From: an uncultured Paracoccaceae bacterium
GTDB lineage: Bacteria > Pseudomonadota > Alphaproteobacteria > Rhodobacterales > Rhodobacteraceae
Length of the DNA: 64,000 nucleotides
Direction of reading: 5' to 3'
Assembly (NCBI GenBank): GCA_943787785.1
Contig: CALSNT010000012.1
Span: 162,402-226,401 of the forward strand
Shown in pieces: positions 16,580 to 25,340 of this stretch (the first letter of the stretch is position 1; each line of letters begins with the position of its first letter). Below the pieces are notes generated by a model. The model had not been told where the DNA came from, did not search any database, and saw only the letters and a program-made list of their open reading frames with translations. The position numbers and the translations under genes were made by a program.

Positions 16580-18277
16580 CTAGGCGTTGATGATCTCGAC
16601 CGAGTTATTTGGCTCCAGCGACACGGTGCCCTTTGTCTTGATGTGCGCCTCGACCACATCCCAGATCGGCGGACCCTCGGTCTCCTCGTTGACGCTCGCC
16701 CAACCGGCGACGACGTACGCACGGCCCGGATCAATCGCTTCGCCTGTCTTGAGCAGAGTCATATCACTGATCCGCTGACCCTGCGGTTTGGCAATATCAA
16801 TCCGGTAGCCGAGGCCACCTGTGCGCACCATGTCGCCGCCCTGCTGGAAGAAAGGATCAGGGTTAAAGATGTTGTCGGCGACGTCTTCCAGCACGATCTT
16901 CAGGAACTCGCCGGTCATCTCTGTCCGGTAAGCCTCCGGGTAGGTCATCGAGGTGACGTTCCAGATGTCTTCCCGGGTGATGTCCTGCCCCGGAATGACC
17001 GACGGACCCCAGCGCACGCCTGGGGACAGGGCAATTTCCGCATCGCGCTGGCTGAGCAAAGCGTCGCAGATCAGATCGTCCCAGGTGCCGTTGAAATTGC
17101 CCCGGCGGTAGAGCAGCGTGTCCGTCTGCCCGATCACCTCGGACAGCGCCGCTTTGTAGGGCGCGCGTTCGGCCTCGATCACCGCGGCAACCTCAGCATC
17201 CGCTGAAATCACGTCCGAGAAGATCGGGATCAGCTTGTGGCGGAAGCCCATCATCCGACCCTGCTGGATGTCCAGATCGACCCGGCTTACAAATTTCCCG
17301 TTCGACCCGGACGGCACGATGATCGTCCCACCCGCCAGCACCGGTTCGGGCAGCGCGTCGTGGGTGTGGCCCGACAGGATCACGTCGATGCCGGTGACGA
17401 TGGTCGCCATCTTCTTGTCAACGTCAAAGCCGTTGTGACTGAGCAGCACGACGCATTCCGCGCCTTCGGCCCGAACTTTGTCGACAACCTCCTGCATGTG
17501 TTCATCGCGGATACCAAACGAGAATTCCGGGAACATCCAGCCGGGGTTAGCAATCGGCATATAAGGGAAGGCTTGACCGATGACGGCAATTTTGACGCCA
17601 CCGCGTTCGAAAAATTTGTACGGCGGGAACAGATCGACAGGCTCATCCCATTCGACATCGAAAATGTTCTGGCCAAGTGCCGCGAAGGGCAGCCCCTCGA
17701 CCAGTTCGGTCATCCGCTCGCTGCCCAGCGTGAATTCCCAATGAAAGGTCATCGCGTCGGGTTTCAGCGTGTTCATCACGTTGACCATATCCTGCCCAGC
17801 GGTCTGGTAGCAGGTGTAAGAGCCATGCCAGGTGTCGCCGCCATCCAGCAGCAGCGCGTCAGGGCGGTCCGCGCGAATGGAGTTTATCACGGTGGCCACC
17901 CGGTCCAGCCCGCCCATGCGGCCATAGCCCTCAGCCAACGCGGTGAAATCCCCAGAACTAAGCGCGTAATGCGACGGGCTGCCGTCGTCGATGCCATAGA
18001 GGCGTCGGAAATCGGCGCCGGTGACATGGGGCACCACGCCCTTATTCGCACCCACTCCGATGTTCACCGACGGCTCCCGGAAATGGATCGGAACCATCTG
18101 GGCGTGAATATCGGTGACATGAATCAGAGAGACATTGCCGAAGGTGTCGAACTCAAGCAACTGGTCCTGCGTCAACCGCTGCTGAGCCGCCAGCCGCGCC
18201 CAATTTCCGAAACCCGACCCGCCGACAATCGCCGAGGCCGCCATGGATGCTTGCAGAAAGTCGCGACGCGAGATCAT
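16580..18277 (-). CDS. soxB: SoxB, dimanganese thiosulfohydrolase
   Basis: 565 residues. Tat signal MISRRDFLQASMAAS. The 5'-nucleotidase/UshA-type fold follows with metal motifs LIHVTDIHAQ, LLDGGDTWHGS, FHWEFTLG, LLSHNGFDVD and LSGHTHDAL, and a C-terminal domain from about 365. SoxB hydrolyses the terminal sulfone of SoxY-cysteine-S-thiosulfonate, releasing sulfate in the periplasm. The usual G in GHWEFT is F here (TFHWEF), which is outside the metal ligands. A terminator-like hairpin at 18323 separates it from soxA. Confidence 0.97.
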   Translation of the reverse strand: MISRRDFLQASMAASAIVGGSGFGNWARLAAQQRLTQDQLLEFDTFGNVSLIHVTDIHAQMVPIHFREPSVNIGVGANKGVVPHVTGADFRRLYGIDDGSPSHYALSSGDFTALAEGYGRMGGLDRVATVINSIRADRPDALLLDGGDTWHGSYTCYQTAGQDMVNVMNTLKPDAMTFHWEFTLGSERMTELVEGLPFAALGQNIFDVEWDEPVDLFPPYKFFERGGVKIAVIGQAFPYMPIANPGWMFPEFSFGIRDEHMQEVVDKVRAEGAECVVLLSHNGFDVDKKMATIVTGIDVILSGHTHDALPEPVLAGGTIIVPSGSNGKFVSRVDLDIQQGRMMGFRHKLIPIFSDVISADAEVAAVIEAERAPYKAALSEVIGQTDTLLYRRGNFNGTWDDLICDALLSQRDAEIALSPGVRWGPSVIPGQDITREDIWNVTSMTYPEAYRTEMTGEFLKIVLEDVADNIFNPDPFFQQGGDMVRTGGLGYRIDIAKPQGQRISDMTLLKTGEAIDPGRAYVVAGWASVNEETEGPPIWDVVEAHIKTKGTVSLEPNNSVEIINA

Positions 18278-18322
18278 CGGATGCTCCTGTTCATATGCGC
18301 ATTGTTGAATGCGTATAGGTAG

Positions 18323-18352
18323 AAAAAAGCCCGCCCCCCGAAAGGAGCGGGC
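18323..18352 (-). terminator. Intrinsic terminator between soxA and soxB
   Basis: On the minus strand GCCCGCTCC, loop TTTCGG and GGGGCGGGC (one G-T pair) are followed directly by TTTTTTC. This is a standard intrinsic terminator placed inside the sox operon, after soxA and before soxB. Confidence 0.75.
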
Positions 18353-18366
18353 CGGATGCTTGGGCC

Positions 18367-19194
18367 TTAGTTACGGACGGCAGGTGTCTCGACCGACAGG
18401 CCCTGACCGCGCGATGCGATGTAAAGTTCCAACGCCTTGAACTCTTCCGAGCCCTCCTTGAACGGAGTCGCGCGGATGTTCGACATGCAGCCCTTGAATC
18501 GGCCGTGCGTCGTGTTGATCTTGGCATTCTTCAAGCGATACAGCGGAAACCCGTTGATCTGACCCTGGCTGAGATGGTCTGCACGGATCATGTTGCCGTA
18601 GTTGTCCTCGTGACAATTCGAACAGGCCATGTCGAGTTGACCAACGCGTGTGTAGTACAACTCCTTACCACGCTCCCAAAACGGCGCTGCATCACCCTCG
18701 ATGGCCACATTCATGGTCATGCCGCGCGACTGATGCGCGATCAGCGCGGTCATGGCCGACATCTTGGCACCAGAATACTTCCACGGCTCAGCACCCATAC
18801 GATCCGTCACGCATTCGTTGACAAGATTGGTCATGGTGACCAACTCTCCGTCCTCAACGCGCGGAAGCGTCGACTTCAACCCAGCAAAATCCGCCACATC
18901 TTCATGGCAGGTCGAACAGGATTTACCCTCGCTCCCCTCAACCGTGTCCCACTGGTCAATCGCCTGATCGAGGAACAGGAAAGCCGGATTGTCAAAATCG
19001 TCCAGTTGCAACGCCTGCGTTTCGTCCGCACGGAACGTCCAGCCCGAATAGAGCGTGCTGACATTTTCCATATGCTCCGGGGCGTCCACCTCGGTTACGA
19101 AAACCTCGCCTTCGATTGCCAGCGTCGAATCCTCGCCAGCATAGGCTAATGAGGCGGCAAATATGGCTGCCGTGGCTACCAGGTATTTTTTCAT
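18367..19194 (-). CDS. soxA: SoxA, dihaem cytochrome c of the SoxXA complex
   Basis: 275 residues from ATG 19194, preceded by GGGAGGAATAAA. Signal peptide ends SLAYAG. Haem motifs CSTCH (93-97) and CSNCH (191-195) show a two-haem SoxA; Cys236 in FKGCMSNIRATPF is the persulfide-type ligand of the active-site haem. With SoxX it joins thiosulfate to the SoxY cysteine oxidatively in the periplasm. Lies 27 bases after soxZ; an intrinsic terminator follows. Confidence 0.97.
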   Translation of the reverse strand: MKKYLVATAAIFAASLAYAGEDSTLAIEGEVFVTEVDAPEHMENVSTLYSGWTFRADETQALQLDDFDNPAFLFLDQAIDQWDTVEGSEGKSCSTCHEDVADFAGLKSTLPRVEDGELVTMTNLVNECVTDRMGAEPWKYSGAKMSAMTALIAHQSRGMTMNVAIEGDAAPFWERGKELYYTRVGQLDMACSNCHEDNYGNMIRADHLSQGQINGFPLYRLKNAKINTTHGRFKGCMSNIRATPFKEGSEEFKALELYIASRGQGLSVETPAVRN

Positions 19195-19221
19195 TTTATT
19201 CCTCCCTGTCGCGTCAGCCAA

Positions 19222-19551
19222 TCAGCTTACCTCGATCGACTTGGTCGTCTCGTAGACCGAGCCATCGTCGTCATACCATGTGAACGTAAACTCGCCCGAT
19301 TCCGGCACGGTTGCTTCGAACTGAAAATACGGGTTGGTCGAGATTGCCGGTTCCAGCGTCACGTCGATGACGTTCTGGCCGTTGAAATCTGCAACGAACC
19401 GATTGATGATCGAGCGCGCGATCGGATTGCCGTCGCCATCTTTGCGCTGGCCCGATTCCATCTTGTGGCTGATCAGCGTCTTGATCGTGATCACCTCACC
19501 CGCAGAAGCGGACTTCGGAACTTTGACGCGGGGTTTTACACCTTCTGCCAT
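19222..19551 (-). CDS. soxZ: SoxZ, sulfur carrier complex subunit
   Basis: 109 residues with no signal peptide, all-beta, beginning KPRVKVPKSASAGEVITIKT and including SHKMESGQRKDGDGNPIARS, the SoxZ signature. It folds with SoxY and is carried out of the cell on SoxY's Tat signal. Genes soxY and soxZ are 20 bases apart. Confidence 0.96.
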   Translation of the reverse strand: MAEGVKPRVKVPKSASAGEVITIKTLISHKMESGQRKDGDGNPIARSIINRFVADFNGQNVIDVTLEPAISTNPYFQFEATVPESGEFTFTWYDDDGSVYETTKSIEVS

Positions 19552-19571
19552 ATTACTTCTCCCTGTCTCGC

Positions 19572-19994
19572 TTAGCCGCCGCAGCCGCCAATGGTTACTT
19601 TCACGGCCGCGTCGGCGCGCACGAACGATCCGTCTTCCATCTTCGCAACGGCGATGACGTTCTGGCTTTTGGCCAGACGAATACGGGTCGAGGCACTGCG
19701 CGACGGGTTCAGCGGGCCGAAATTGAAGGTCGCAACTGCCGGAACCGGATTGCCATCGGCAAAGATCGCAACCGCAACCGCGCCGGGTGCGTCGACTTCG
19801 ATCGGCACCGTGTTGCCATTCTCGGCAATCTCGGGCGCGGTCAAAACCAACGCGCCGCTGCCAGCTTCGGCACCACCGGTGAATTCGGCGATCAGATCAT
19901 CGGTTGCCGACGCGAACGCAGGCATTCCGGCGAGGGCGGTGCCCGCGAAGGCAGCCGACCCCAGTACAAATACGTCTCGACGTGTGAGTGTCAT
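19572..19994 (-). CDS. soxY: SoxY, sulfur substrate carrier
   Basis: 140 residues. Tat signal MTLTRRDVFVLGSAAFAGTA. The body is the SoxY beta-sandwich and the C-terminus is the mobile arm VTIGGCGG, whose Cys138 carries the sulfur intermediates between SoxXA, SoxB and Sox(CD)2. Located between soxX and soxZ in the usual order, 16 bases after soxX. Confidence 0.97.
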   Translation of the reverse strand: MTLTRRDVFVLGSAAFAGTALAGMPAFASATDDLIAEFTGGAEAGSGALVLTAPEIAENGNTVPIEVDAPGAVAVAIFADGNPVPAVATFNFGPLNPSRSASTRIRLAKSQNVIAVAKMEDGSFVRADAAVKVTIGGCGG

Positions 19995-20010
19995 GCTTTT
20001 CTCCCCGACG

Positions 20011-20463
20011 TCATTCTTTGAGTGTCAAAAGATAGGCAACCACATCCTCGACCTGCTGTGCAGACAGGATGGACTTGCCTTCGAACTTCTCCAACGGACG
20101 TTCATATCCGTCGTCGATGTAGAATGCCGGCATGATCGTACCTTCGAACATCTTCTTGGAATTCGAGACGATGCCGCGCAACTCAGCCTCGGTCCAGCGA
20201 TCTGCCACACCGTCCAGGGGTGGGCCGACTTCGCCGTGGAACGGCTGTTCTTCCATGTCGGCGTTCATGTGGCAGGCCAGACAATTGCCCAGCTTGCGCC
20301 CCATGGCAACTTTGCGGCCCTCGGCCGCGTCGCCGGCTTGCCCGGTAAGTGAGTCCTCGACTGCACCGTCGGCGAACGCCACCATCATCGGTTTGACGTC
20401 CTGTGCGATCAGCGGTGATGCGAGAATAGCGGCGAATCCGGTCGCCAAAGCTAAACTTTTCAT
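20011..20463 (-). CDS. soxX: SoxX, monohaem cytochrome c of the SoxXA complex
   Basis: 150 residues. Signal peptide ends SPLIAQD. One haem motif, CLACH at 61-65, with the distal methionine probably in GTIMPAFY. It accepts electrons from SoxA. First gene of the structural operon soxXYZ-A-B-C-D; an ATTC-N8-GAAT operator lies 65 bases upstream. Confidence 0.96.
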   Translation of the reverse strand: MKSLALATGFAAILASPLIAQDVKPMMVAFADGAVEDSLTGQAGDAAEGRKVAMGRKLGNCLACHMNADMEEQPFHGEVGPPLDGVADRWTEAELRGIVSNSKKMFEGTIMPAFYIDDGYERPLEKFEGKSILSAQQVEDVVAYLLTLKE

Positions 20464-20527
20464 GAGCCCTCCCTAAGCTCGGATTTTCGGTAGCCTACGG
20501 CACACAGTCCGCATCATGCAACAACAA

Positions 20528-20543
20528 ATTCCAATAATTGAAT
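20528..20543. promoter_or_regulatory. SoxR-type operator in soxW-soxX gap
   Basis: ATTCCAATAATTGAAT, exact ATTC-N8-GAAT; the symmetry extends outward (AAATTC on the left, GAATTT on the right). It lies 65 bases upstream of soxX and 12 bases past the soxW stop. SoxR was shown to bind the soxW-soxX region in other sulfur oxidisers. Confidence 0.72.
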
Positions 20544-20554
20544 TTCAGTGACCG

Positions 20555-21133
20555 TCAGTCTGTGAACCCGTCGTCTCGCTCTTTAATGCGCCTCGCGTGG
20601 TAGCGTTGAAAATCTTCATCGGTATCAAGCAGGTACCGCTTTTCGAGAACCCATGTCATCAAATCCAACGTCGTGCCTTTTGAAAACGCGCCAGGCATCG
20701 CAGCAACTGCGGCCTGTGGTGCCGTCAGGCCTTGCGGCACTTCTTCGGGCAGATACATGACCGTCGGAGTGAACAGAATGCCCCATTTTCGGGCCATCTG
20801 TTTTTCGCTCAGAGTTTCGCCGTCGAAATCCATAACCTGGGTATCGCCATGCAGGTTCAGTTGGACGACAAAATAGTTGTCTTCGATGAATGCAGTGACG
20901 TCCGGGTCCGGAAAGACCTCGTTGTGCATTTTGGTGCAGTAAACGCAGCCGCGCTGTTCGAACATCAGCATCAAGCGCTTGCCCTCGGCATTTGCCTCGG
21001 CGAGGTCTTCGTTCAGGTCCTTGAACGTGTCACGCATCCAGGGCGTCTTGTGCAGGCCGTCGTCGCCAAGTTCGGCGGCATTCACGCCAGTTGCAAATGC
21101 AACAGCGAGAAGCGCAAGGATCAATCGTCTCAT
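20555..21133 (-). CDS. soxW: SoxW, periplasmic thioredoxin-like protein
   Basis: 192 residues from ATG 21133, seven bases after GGGAGGA. Signal peptide MRRLILALLAVAFATGVNAA; thioredoxin-like fold with the redox pair RGCVYC (Cys63 and Cys66) and cis-proline region LFTPTVMYLP. It receives reducing power from SoxV and in Paracoccus reduces SoxY or related periplasmic thiols. A much longer in-frame upstream extension exists but overlaps soxV and is not coding. Confidence 0.95.
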   Translation of the reverse strand: MRRLILALLAVAFATGVNAAELGDDGLHKTPWMRDTFKDLNEDLAEANAEGKRLMLMFEQRGCVYCTKMHNEVFPDPDVTAFIEDNYFVVQLNLHGDTQVMDFDGETLSEKQMARKWGILFTPTVMYLPEEVPQGLTAPQAAVAAMPGAFSKGTTLDLMTWVLEKRYLLDTDEDFQRYHARRIKERDDGFTD

Positions 21134-21150
21134 CAAGTATCCTCCCAGTG

Positions 21151-21891
21151 TCAGCCCACAGCGCTGAACGACGGGAATGTGTCCAGCATCCATTGGGCAA
21201 TAATATTGATAGTGTTTGTCGCGATCAGAATACCAAAGACGATCAGCAGAACGCCCATCAGCTTTTCGATCAGGCCAAGATGGCGGCGGAACCGCGCCAT
21301 CCAGGACATGAATGGGCCGATGAACAGCGCCGCGATCACGAACGGCAACGTCATGCCCAGCCCGTATGCAAACAGCAGGAACACCCCCTGCCCGACCGTG
21401 TCTTGCCCGGCAGCGGTAAACAGGATCGCCGCCAGAACCGGCCCGACGCAGGGGGTCCAACCGAAGGCAAAGGCCAGACCGATCACATAGGCCCCGACAT
21501 AGCCAAGGTTCGAGGTGTCGCCCGCGTCCGAGCGCAACTGCCGGTACAACAGCCCGATCCGGATGACGCCCAAGAAATGCAATCCCATAGCAATGATGAT
21601 CGCCGCCGCAATCCAGCGCAGAACGTCGAAGTATTCGCGCACCACTTGCCCGAAGGCGGTGGCCGTTGCGCCCAGCCCCATGAACACCGTGATGATGCCC
21701 AGAGCGAACAGTATCGACGCAAGGAAGGCACGGCGGCGGACAGCAGGCGTAACGCTGGCGCCCTCGGCGATCTGGTTCATCCCCACCCCGGCCAGATACG
21801 ACAGATAGAACGGCACAATTGGCAGGATGCAGGGCGACAGGAACGACAAAAGTCCTGCTAAAACAGCTCCGAAATAGGTGACATCGAACAT
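21151..21891 (-). CDS. soxV: SoxV, CcdA/DsbD-type membrane thiol transporter
   Basis: 246 residues, six membrane segments. The paired cysteines lie in SFLSPCILPIVPFYLSYL (helix 1) and GWTPCVGPVLAAIL (helix 4), as in CcdA. SoxV moves electrons from cytoplasmic thioredoxin to periplasmic SoxW. It precedes soxW by 17 bases and is divergent from soxS across an operator at 21917. Confidence 0.96.
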   Translation of the reverse strand: MFDVTYFGAVLAGLLSFLSPCILPIVPFYLSYLAGVGMNQIAEGASVTPAVRRRAFLASILFALGIITVFMGLGATATAFGQVVREYFDVLRWIAAAIIIAMGLHFLGVIRIGLLYRQLRSDAGDTSNLGYVGAYVIGLAFAFGWTPCVGPVLAAILFTAAGQDTVGQGVFLLFAYGLGMTLPFVIAALFIGPFMSWMARFRRHLGLIEKLMGVLLIVFGILIATNTINIIAQWMLDTFPSFSAVG

Positions 21892-21916
21892 GGCAGCCGT
21901 TCAGGATTGTTGAAGA

Positions 21917-21932
21917 ATTCAAATATTAGATT
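21917..21932. promoter_or_regulatory. SoxR-type operator between soxV and soxS
   Basis: ATTCAAATATTAGATT, ATTC-N8-GAAT with one mismatch and an AT-rich spacer like the other two sites. It is 26 bases from the soxV start and 36 bases from the soxS start, so it can govern both directions. An overlapping short inverted repeat TTGAA-N3-TTCAA is at 21910-21922. Confidence 0.65.
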
Positions 21933-21968
21933 ATGTTCGCGAGTGCAGATCGTCAATCGGAGCATCAC

Positions 21969-22340
21969 GTGAGCAGGATCAGGGCAGCTATCATCGCACT
22001 TGTGTTTGCCTTGCCTACCGGAGCCTGGGCCGAAACTTTATTGCTTATGGCAGAAGAGGATGGCTGCTTTTGGTGCGAGCGATGGAACGACGAAATTGCC
22101 GAAATCTACCCGAAGACGGCCGAAGGCAAGGCTGCGCCGTTGCGCCGTTATGATCTGCACGGCCCGGTTCCCGCAGACGTGACTCTGACGTCCAGCGTGC
22201 GCTTCTCTCCGACGTTTTTGCTGATCCGAGATGGCATCGAGGTTGAGCGGTTGGAGGGGTATCCGGGCGAGGATTTCTTTTGGGGATTGCTGGCGCTGAT
22301 GCTGGACCGGGCCGGCGTTGCCACAGACGAAACGGGATAG
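21969..22340 (+). CDS. soxS: SoxS, periplasmic thioredoxin-like protein
   Basis: 123 residues from GTG 21969, six bases after GGAG; an ATG at 21933 is possible but would overlap the promoter. Signal peptide ends TGAWAE. The thioredoxin-like domain has the pair DGCFWC (Cys33 and Cys36) and the cis-Pro region FSPTFLLI. In Paracoccus SoxS reactivates SoxY. Its stop overlaps a possible GTG start of soxR. Confidence 0.92.
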   Translation: MSRIRAAIIALVFALPTGAWAETLLLMAEEDGCFWCERWNDEIAEIYPKTAEGKAAPLRRYDLHGPVPADVTLTSSVRFSPTFLLIRDGIEVERLEGYPGEDFFWGLLALMLDRAGVATDETG

Positions 22341-22375
22341 TGCATATCTCATTGGACCCAAAGCCACAGCAAGAT

Positions 22376-22720
22376 ATGACGCAATCGCGCCTGCCCGTCT
22401 TCGATGAGAACACCTGCCCCGAGGACATGGAAAAAATGATGCGCAACGCGATGCGCGCGTCGGCCTTCCTCAAGGCGATCAGCCACGAAGGCCGTCTGAT
22501 GATCCTGTGTCATCTGGCCTCGGGCGAAAAATCTGTGACCGAGCTTGAAGATCTGCTGTCAGCCCGCCAGGCGGCCGTCTCACAGCAACTGTCCCGCCTG
22601 CGGCTGGAAGGGCTGGTTACGCCACGGCGCGAGGGCAAGGCGATCTATTATCGGCTGACGGATGATCGCCCTCGCCAGATCATCGAAATTGTCTACGATC
22701 TGTTTTGCAGGTCGACCTGA
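22376..22720 (+). CDS. soxR: SoxR, ArsR-family persulfide-responsive repressor
   Basis: 114 residues from ATG 22376 (a GTG at 22340 overlapping the soxS stop is also possible). The winged-helix reads FLKAISHEGRLMILCHLASG, then the recognition helix SARQAAVSQQLSRLRLEGLV. Cys45 and Cys111 are 66 residues apart, the same spacing as the redox-active pair of SqrR-type repressors, and an N-terminal Cys14 is also present. Such proteins release DNA when the pair is bridged by polysulfur. Expected targets: the ATTC-N8-GAAT sites at 20528, 21917 and 8541. Confidence 0.94.
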   Translation: MTQSRLPVFDENTCPEDMEKMMRNAMRASAFLKAISHEGRLMILCHLASGEKSVTELEDLLSARQAAVSQQLSRLRLEGLVTPRREGKAIYYRLTDDRPRQIIEIVYDLFCRST

Positions 22721-22756
22721 GCGCCGGGACGCCCCCGGACAATTTATAGGGCTGCT

Positions 22757-23812
22757 ATGCTGGACGCACTCGGCGAAGCCAATACTGCTGCATTGATCGG
22801 CTTGCTCGGCGGCCTCGCGCTGGGTCTGGCAGCCCGGATCGGGCGGTTTTGCACGTTGGGGGCGATCGAAGACGCGCTTTACTCCTCGGACGACCGGCGG
22901 CTGCGAATGTGGGCAATTGCGCTTGCTGTGGCAATCATTGGCACGCACATGGCGATGCAGACTGGCCTATTGAACGCCGCGGACACCGCCTACCTTGGCC
23001 GGGTCTGGAACCCGCTGGCGACCGTGATTGGCGGGCTGCTTTTCGGCTATGGCATGGCCATGTCAGGCAACTGCGGCTACGGCGCTCTGGCTCGATTGGG
23101 CGGAGGCGATCTGCGCTCGCTGGTTATCGTCATCGTGATGGGACTGTCCGCCTATGTCGTCATGTCCGGCCCGCTCGCGCACGCCCGGATATGGCTGTTT
23201 CCCGTCGATGCGAATCCGACCGGACCGCAAGGTTTCAGCCTACTGGCCAATAACTTGCTCGGCTGGCAGCCGGTCTTGACCGGGTTGGTCTTTGGAGGCC
23301 TGCTGCTTGCCCTTGGATTGGGTAGCCGAGCCATGTTGCACTCTCCGGGACACGTGTTTTGGGGTGCGGTTGTCGGGTTGTCGGTTGTATCGGGCTGGGT
23401 CGGGACGGCGTGGATCGCCAACAACGGTTTCGCCATAGAACCGGTCGAGACCCATACTTTCGCCGCCCCCATTGGCGATACGATCTTCTACGGCATGACC
23501 GCATCCGGCAACACCCTGTCGTTCAGTGTCGGGTCCGTCATCGGCGTCATTGCCGGGGCGGTTTTGGGATCATTCTCCAAGGGACATTTCCGGTGGGAAG
23601 CCTGCGAAGACCCGCGCGAGCTCCGCCGCCAGATCGGCGGCGCCGCAATGATGGGGGCCGGAGCCGTCCTGGCAGTGGGATGCAGCGTCGGTCAGGGCAT
23701 CTCGGCCTTTTCAGTTTTGGCCTTTAGCGCACCTGTTGCGACACTCTGCATATTTTGTGGAGCGGCGCTGGGGCTTCGGCAACTCATAACGGGTTACCTG
23801 CCCGCTGAATGA
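22757..23812 (+). CDS. soxT: SoxT, YeeE/YedE family transporter
   Basis: 351 residues, about nine to ten membrane segments. Conserved cysteines lie in IGRFCTLGAIEDALYSSDDR, MSGNCGYGALARLGGGDLRS and AVGCSVGQGISAFSVLAFS, the two-fold YeeE/YedE pattern. SoxT proteins are thought to import sulfur compounds for sensing by SoxR or for supply of sulfur. It is 36 bases after soxR in one transcript soxS-soxR-soxT and is clearly diverged from the paralogue at 10603. Confidence 0.9.
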   Translation: MLDALGEANTAALIGLLGGLALGLAARIGRFCTLGAIEDALYSSDDRRLRMWAIALAVAIIGTHMAMQTGLLNAADTAYLGRVWNPLATVIGGLLFGYGMAMSGNCGYGALARLGGGDLRSLVIVIVMGLSAYVVMSGPLAHARIWLFPVDANPTGPQGFSLLANNLLGWQPVLTGLVFGGLLLALGLGSRAMLHSPGHVFWGAVVGLSVVSGWVGTAWIANNGFAIEPVETHTFAAPIGDTIFYGMTASGNTLSFSVGSVIGVIAGAVLGSFSKGHFRWEACEDPRELRRQIGGAAMMGAGAVLAVGCSVGQGISAFSVLAFSAPVATLCIFCGAALGLRQLITGYLPAE

Positions 23813-24311
23813 ACAGCAGTCAGTGAATCCTCCGGGGGATTTGACGAGGCTATCGCAGGCGCGGCTTCACGCTGACACCTCGCTAGTCACGCACACCTGG
23901 CGGATGCCTAGCTCATCGTAAATCTGTGATTGAAACCTTAGATAATTTTGGCAGGATACTTCGAATAGCGGGCGGATTATTAGGCCGCAGGAGCAGATTG
24001 TCATTCTGACGCTCTAAACTTCGTACTCGCCAATAGGTCTGAGTGAGGGTGTGCCAGAACAGGTCTAGTCTTGTGGACGGCAAGGTCACTGCAAATGCTC
24101 GCCTTCACCAAGTCATTCACATTTCTTTGGCTGAGGTTGAGCACGGCGTGGACAAGAGGCATCTCTCGAAATCCCATCGGATAGGTTTCTTTTCAGCCAA
24201 TCCAGCGGCGAACACTCGCTTGACTGATACTCCGGGAGGAATATTCTCTAGCAATCCATACCAGTTAGATGGTCTTATGATTTAACCAGACACACAGAAA
24301 TGGTGGGCATA
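23813..24311. other. Intergenic stretch without a recognisable gene
   Basis: About 500 bases between soxT and the FecR pseudogene. It is AT-richer than its flanks. No ORF with family resemblance, no strong hairpin with a T-run and no ATTC-N8-GAAT operator was seen. It marks the border of the broken region that follows. Confidence 0.5.
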
Positions 24312-25121
24312 ATGCTTAATTCAGTCATCAGATTCTTTTGTTACTCGGCGGTGATTACAGCCGCGTGGATTTTACCGGCCGCGGCACAACCGGTGGGCGA
24401 AGTGGTTAATGTGTCGGAGGGCGCGAGTTTCCTGCGAGGTGGAGCCCGGATCGCAGTCGAAGCGCGTGCGTCCGTGGACCGTGGCGATACGATTGTCACA
24501 AATCGTTCCGGACAGGTCGAGATCGTGTTTAATGACGACACCAAACTTGCAATTGGACCTGGCTCGAAGCTTGTCGTTTCGGATGTATTGATGACAGCAT
24601 CCAACCGGGCTGAGCGCTTTACCTTGCGCGCGATAACCGGAACCTACCGCTTTTTGTCGGGCAACAGCCGCAAAGAGGTCTAGGAAATCCGTACCCCCTC
24701 CGCGACCATGGGAATCCGAGGCACCAAGTTCGACTATACCATTGTTACGAACACACTGACCGACTTGGTTACATTCCAAGGCAACGTCTTGCTATGTAAC
24801 GAGGCGAACTCTTGCGCGTTCGTTTCGGGCGCATGTTCAGTGGGTCAGGCCCCTAGCTTCTCGCCCGTTCGCGCACCTGAAGATACCGGAGAACGCGATG
24901 CAATCATCCGCAGCGATATGCCGTTCGTATTGGACCAATCGACGTTGTCGCGTGCGTTCCAGGTGAATATCGCATCTTGTGGAAACATCGGCCCAATCCC
25001 GGACGGGTATCGTCCGTATCGTGAAGACCCCAACGCAGGGCCACAGCCTTTGGGCGAAGATCGCAAACAGGAAGATGAAATTATCATTGAAGAAGAAGAT
25101 CCCTACTACGAAACGTTCTGA
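24312..25121 (+). pseudogene. FecR-domain secreted protein broken by an in-frame TAG
   Basis: Reading through the stop gives about 269 residues. A signal peptide (ILPAAAQ) is followed by a FecR domain: VGEVVNVSEGASFLRGGARI, TIVTNRSGQVEIVFNDDTKL, GTYRFLSGNSRK, then EV, TAG (24681-24683), and without frame change EIRTPSATMGIRGTKFDY. FecR-type proteins normally have an aromatic or small residue at this point, so TAG most simply comes from a tyrosine codon. The acidic tail ends IIIEEEDPYYETF. A downstream ATG at 24708 could express the second half, without signal peptide. Confidence 0.8.
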
Positions 25122-25340
25122 GCCTAAGGGGACAGACGTTGATTTGCCCGCGGCCAAACGGCTTTTAGCGGCCCGGTTGGCCAGAAGCGATGCACTCTTG
25201 TAGGTACAGTCCGAGGATTCAGCAGGCGTTTCCCCAGCAATAGACTGACAGCGCATGTCTGACGTCAGCACCCGCCGGGCAGATTTAGGTGTTTGAGCAA
25301 CGGAGGATTTCTGGTTCATCGAAGCCGTTATGGAGCGAAG

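Noticed and set aside
16058..18322. Plus-strand open frames of 382 and 361 codons opposite soxC and soxB
   Set aside because: Same reason: mirror frames of well-identified sox genes, Arg/His-rich composition and no ribosome sites.
21134..21922. N-terminal extension of soxW into a 455-residue protein
   Set aside because: The extension is an out-of-frame reading of soxV; a good ribosome site and signal peptide mark ATG 21133 as the start.
24681..24683. TAG in the FecR gene as a recoded amino acid (pyrrolysine)
   Set aside because: No pyl genes or special context are seen, and other genes here end normally with TAG; a simple nonsense change is more likely.
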